Source of the DNA: an uncultured Oscillospiraceae bacterium
GTDB lineage: Bacteria > Bacillota > Clostridia > Oscillospirales > Ruminococcaceae
DNA: 6,497 bases
Assembly (NCBI GenBank): GCA_934488695.1
Contig: CAKSSH010000063.1
Location: 1 to 6,497 of the forward strand
Direction: 5' to 3'
Part shown: piece by piece, positions 5,449 to 6,497 of the stretch
Position numbering within the stretch: position 1 is the first letter of the stretch
Layout: every line of letters starts with the position of its first letter
Translations under genes and position numbers: made by a program
The notes under the pieces: generated by a model
Told to the model about the DNA's origin: nothing
Seen by the model: the letters and a program-made list of their open reading frames with translations, nothing else
The model's database searches: none

Positions 5449-6300
5449 TTAGCTCCTATCCATCAATTTCTCATTGATTGCAGTATAATACCTCTGCGCA
5501 CAGGGCTTTACAAAACGAGCTCGTTTCGGATGTCGAAAAACACTTACAACATCCTGCGACGTGATTTGCGCGGATTCATTTCCGTCTGCAATAACAAAAA
5601 CGCGGCGTTGCTGCTCGTTGGCATTAGTTTGAACGCGGACGACTTCGGCTTCCGGCACAATCATCGGCCGGGCAAAAAGAGAGTGCGCGCAAATTGGCGT
5701 AATGGAAAAAGCTTTTACATCCGGATGAATTAAAGCGCCGCCGGCCGACATGGCATAAGCGGTGGAGCCAACCGCAGTGGAAACAACAACTCCGTCCGCC
5801 GGAAAACGCGCTGTTTCAACACCGGAACAACTGATTTTAAAATCAATGATTCCCGACAGCGCATTTTTGCATATCACAACGTCATTTATTGCTGTAAAAG
5901 AAATGTCCTTTACATCATTTTGAATATGCACTTCTAACGTGGTGCACTCCTGCACCTCGTATTTACCGTTTAAGAGCGGCAAAAGATCCTCCAAACGGTC
6001 GGTTTGAATGTCAGCCAAAAAGCCGAGGGTCCCCAAATTGATTCCGATCAATGGAATTTCAAACGAAAGCAAAAGTTTTGCAGCTCGAATAATAGAGCCG
6101 TCACCACCGATTACCACTGCAAAATCAATACCGAGATCAAGCTGTTCCTTTTGAATCGGATGAACGGAGCGATCCAACCGTTCGGCAGCCTCCGGAAACG
6201 CAAAAACCTTTGCCCCGCCCTTTTGCAGCATATGAACAGCCTGTTGCGACACTGAAAGACACTGCTTTTTTTTAAAATTTGGCAGAATCAAAATATTCAT
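5449..6300 (-). CDS. nadK: NAD kinase
   Basis: A 283-residue ATP-NAD kinase, which phosphorylates NAD+ to NADP+ and so sets the NADPH supply in the cytoplasm. Motifs in order: GGDGS (65-69, the family GGDGT motif with Ser for Thr), NLGTLGFLAD (88-97), IND at 138-140 (usually NE, here ND), the glycine-rich DGVVVSTAVGSTAYAMSAGG (169-188), ITPICAHSLFARP (200-212) and ADG (238-240). All key positions are kept; Thr-to-Ser and Glu-to-Asp are conservative. The ATG at 6300 overlaps the tlyA stop codon (ATGA), and the site GGAAAGGAG lies about 8 nt upstream inside tlyA, so coupling is expected. Length and motif order fit the bacterial enzyme. Confidence 0.96.
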   Translation of the reverse strand: MNILILPNFKKKQCLSVSQQAVHMLQKGGAKVFAFPEAAERLDRSVHPIQKEQLDLGIDFAVVIGGDGSIIRAAKLLLSFEIPLIGINLGTLGFLADIQTDRLEDLLPLLNGKYEVQECTTLEVHIQNDVKDISFTAINDVVICKNALSGIIDFKISCSGVETARFPADGVVVSTAVGSTAYAMSAGGALIHPDVKAFSITPICAHSLFARPMIVPEAEVVRVQTNANEQQRRVFVIADGNESAQITSQDVVSVFRHPKRARFVKPCAQRYYTAINEKLMDRS

Positions 6301-6497
6301 AGACTGCTCCTTTCCGGCGTGTCTAAAGCATCATGCGAAGCCAAGACTACCTGCTCGGCCACATCCTCGGACAAAATACTTTCCGGGGCGGATTTTGGGA
6401 AAAATAATAGATATTCTCTGTTTCCTTCCGGTCCTTTGATTGGTGAAAAGGTAATCCCCTTTACACAAAAACCGGTTTGTTGTGCAAACGAAATAAT
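6297..6497 (-). CDS. tlyA: TlyA-family rRNA 2'-O-methyltransferase / hemolysin, C-terminal part
   Basis: The last 66 residues of a gene that continues beyond the window edge. Reading in from 6497 it contains GFCVKGITFSPIKGPEGNRE followed by YLLFF, the conserved C-terminal signature of TlyA proteins (G-x-T-x-SPIKGPEGNxEYLL), which closes the FtsJ/RrmJ-like methyltransferase domain. A variable acidic tail of about 30 residues follows, ending in TGA that overlaps the nadK start by 4 nt. TlyA methylates the 2'-OH of specific rRNA riboses in ribosome subunits; the S4-like RNA-binding domain and SAM site would lie outside the window. Its place before nadK-argR-recN is the standard Firmicutes order. 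Confidence 0.9.
   Translation of the reverse strand: MISFAQQTGFCVKGITFSPIKGPEGNREYLLFFPKSAPESILSEDVAEQVVLASHDALDTPERSSL

Overview
The window reads as a chromosomal segment of a low-to-moderate-GC Gram-positive anaerobe of the class Clostridia. The evidence is the tlyA-nadK-argR-recN gene order, a class B sortase with an SPKTG-type substrate, a Firmicutes-style SecG and LCP protein, and strong AGGAGG-like ribosome binding sites with SigA-type promoters. By eye the GC content is in the mid-40s percent. The small four-cysteine protein after recN and the wording of the LCP protein suggest the Oscillospirales (Ruminococcaceae-like) lineage, but this is an inference from recall and not a measured placement. 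Every convincing gene lies on the minus strand, so transcription runs from high to low coordinates.

Region 1 (6497 to 3084) is a tightly packed housekeeping operon. It contains the 3' end of tlyA (rRNA 2'-O-methyltransferase/hemolysin family), nadK (NAD kinase), argR (arginine repressor), recN (SMC-like DNA repair ATPase) and a 70-residue cysteine-rich protein of unknown function. Genes overlap by 4 nt or are 4 to 15 nt apart, and several ribosome binding sites lie in the end of the upstream gene or share bases with its stop codon. This matches the known Firmicutes tlyA-argR-recN neighbourhood. The spoIVB-spo0A pair that follows recN in Bacillus subtilis is not here.

Region 2 (3083 to 2823) is a 261-nt non-coding gap. 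It holds a good promoter for the next unit (TTGCAA, 17 nt, TATAAT with extended -10), preceded by an A-rich stretch. The remaining roughly 190 nt contain short palindromes and no supported gene.

Region 3 (2822 to 1931) is a two-gene unit: secG (translocase subunit), then a 187-residue exported protein with one Cna-B/carboxypeptidase-regulatory-like beta-sandwich domain and a C-terminal SPKTG cell-wall sorting signal. It ends at a strong intrinsic terminator.

Region 4 (1911 to 1) begins with a perfect-consensus promoter (TTGACA, 17 nt, TATAAT). It carries a class B sortase overlapping an LCP (LytR-CpsA-Psr) protein and ends in a second hairpin terminator at the window edge. Regions 3 and 4 together look like a compact cell-surface module: secretion by Sec, sorting-signal cleavage and anchoring by the sortase, and an LCP enzyme that could attach a glycopolymer to the wall or to the anchored protein. 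The last point is a hypothesis. I found no mobile element, CRISPR array, tRNA or rRNA.
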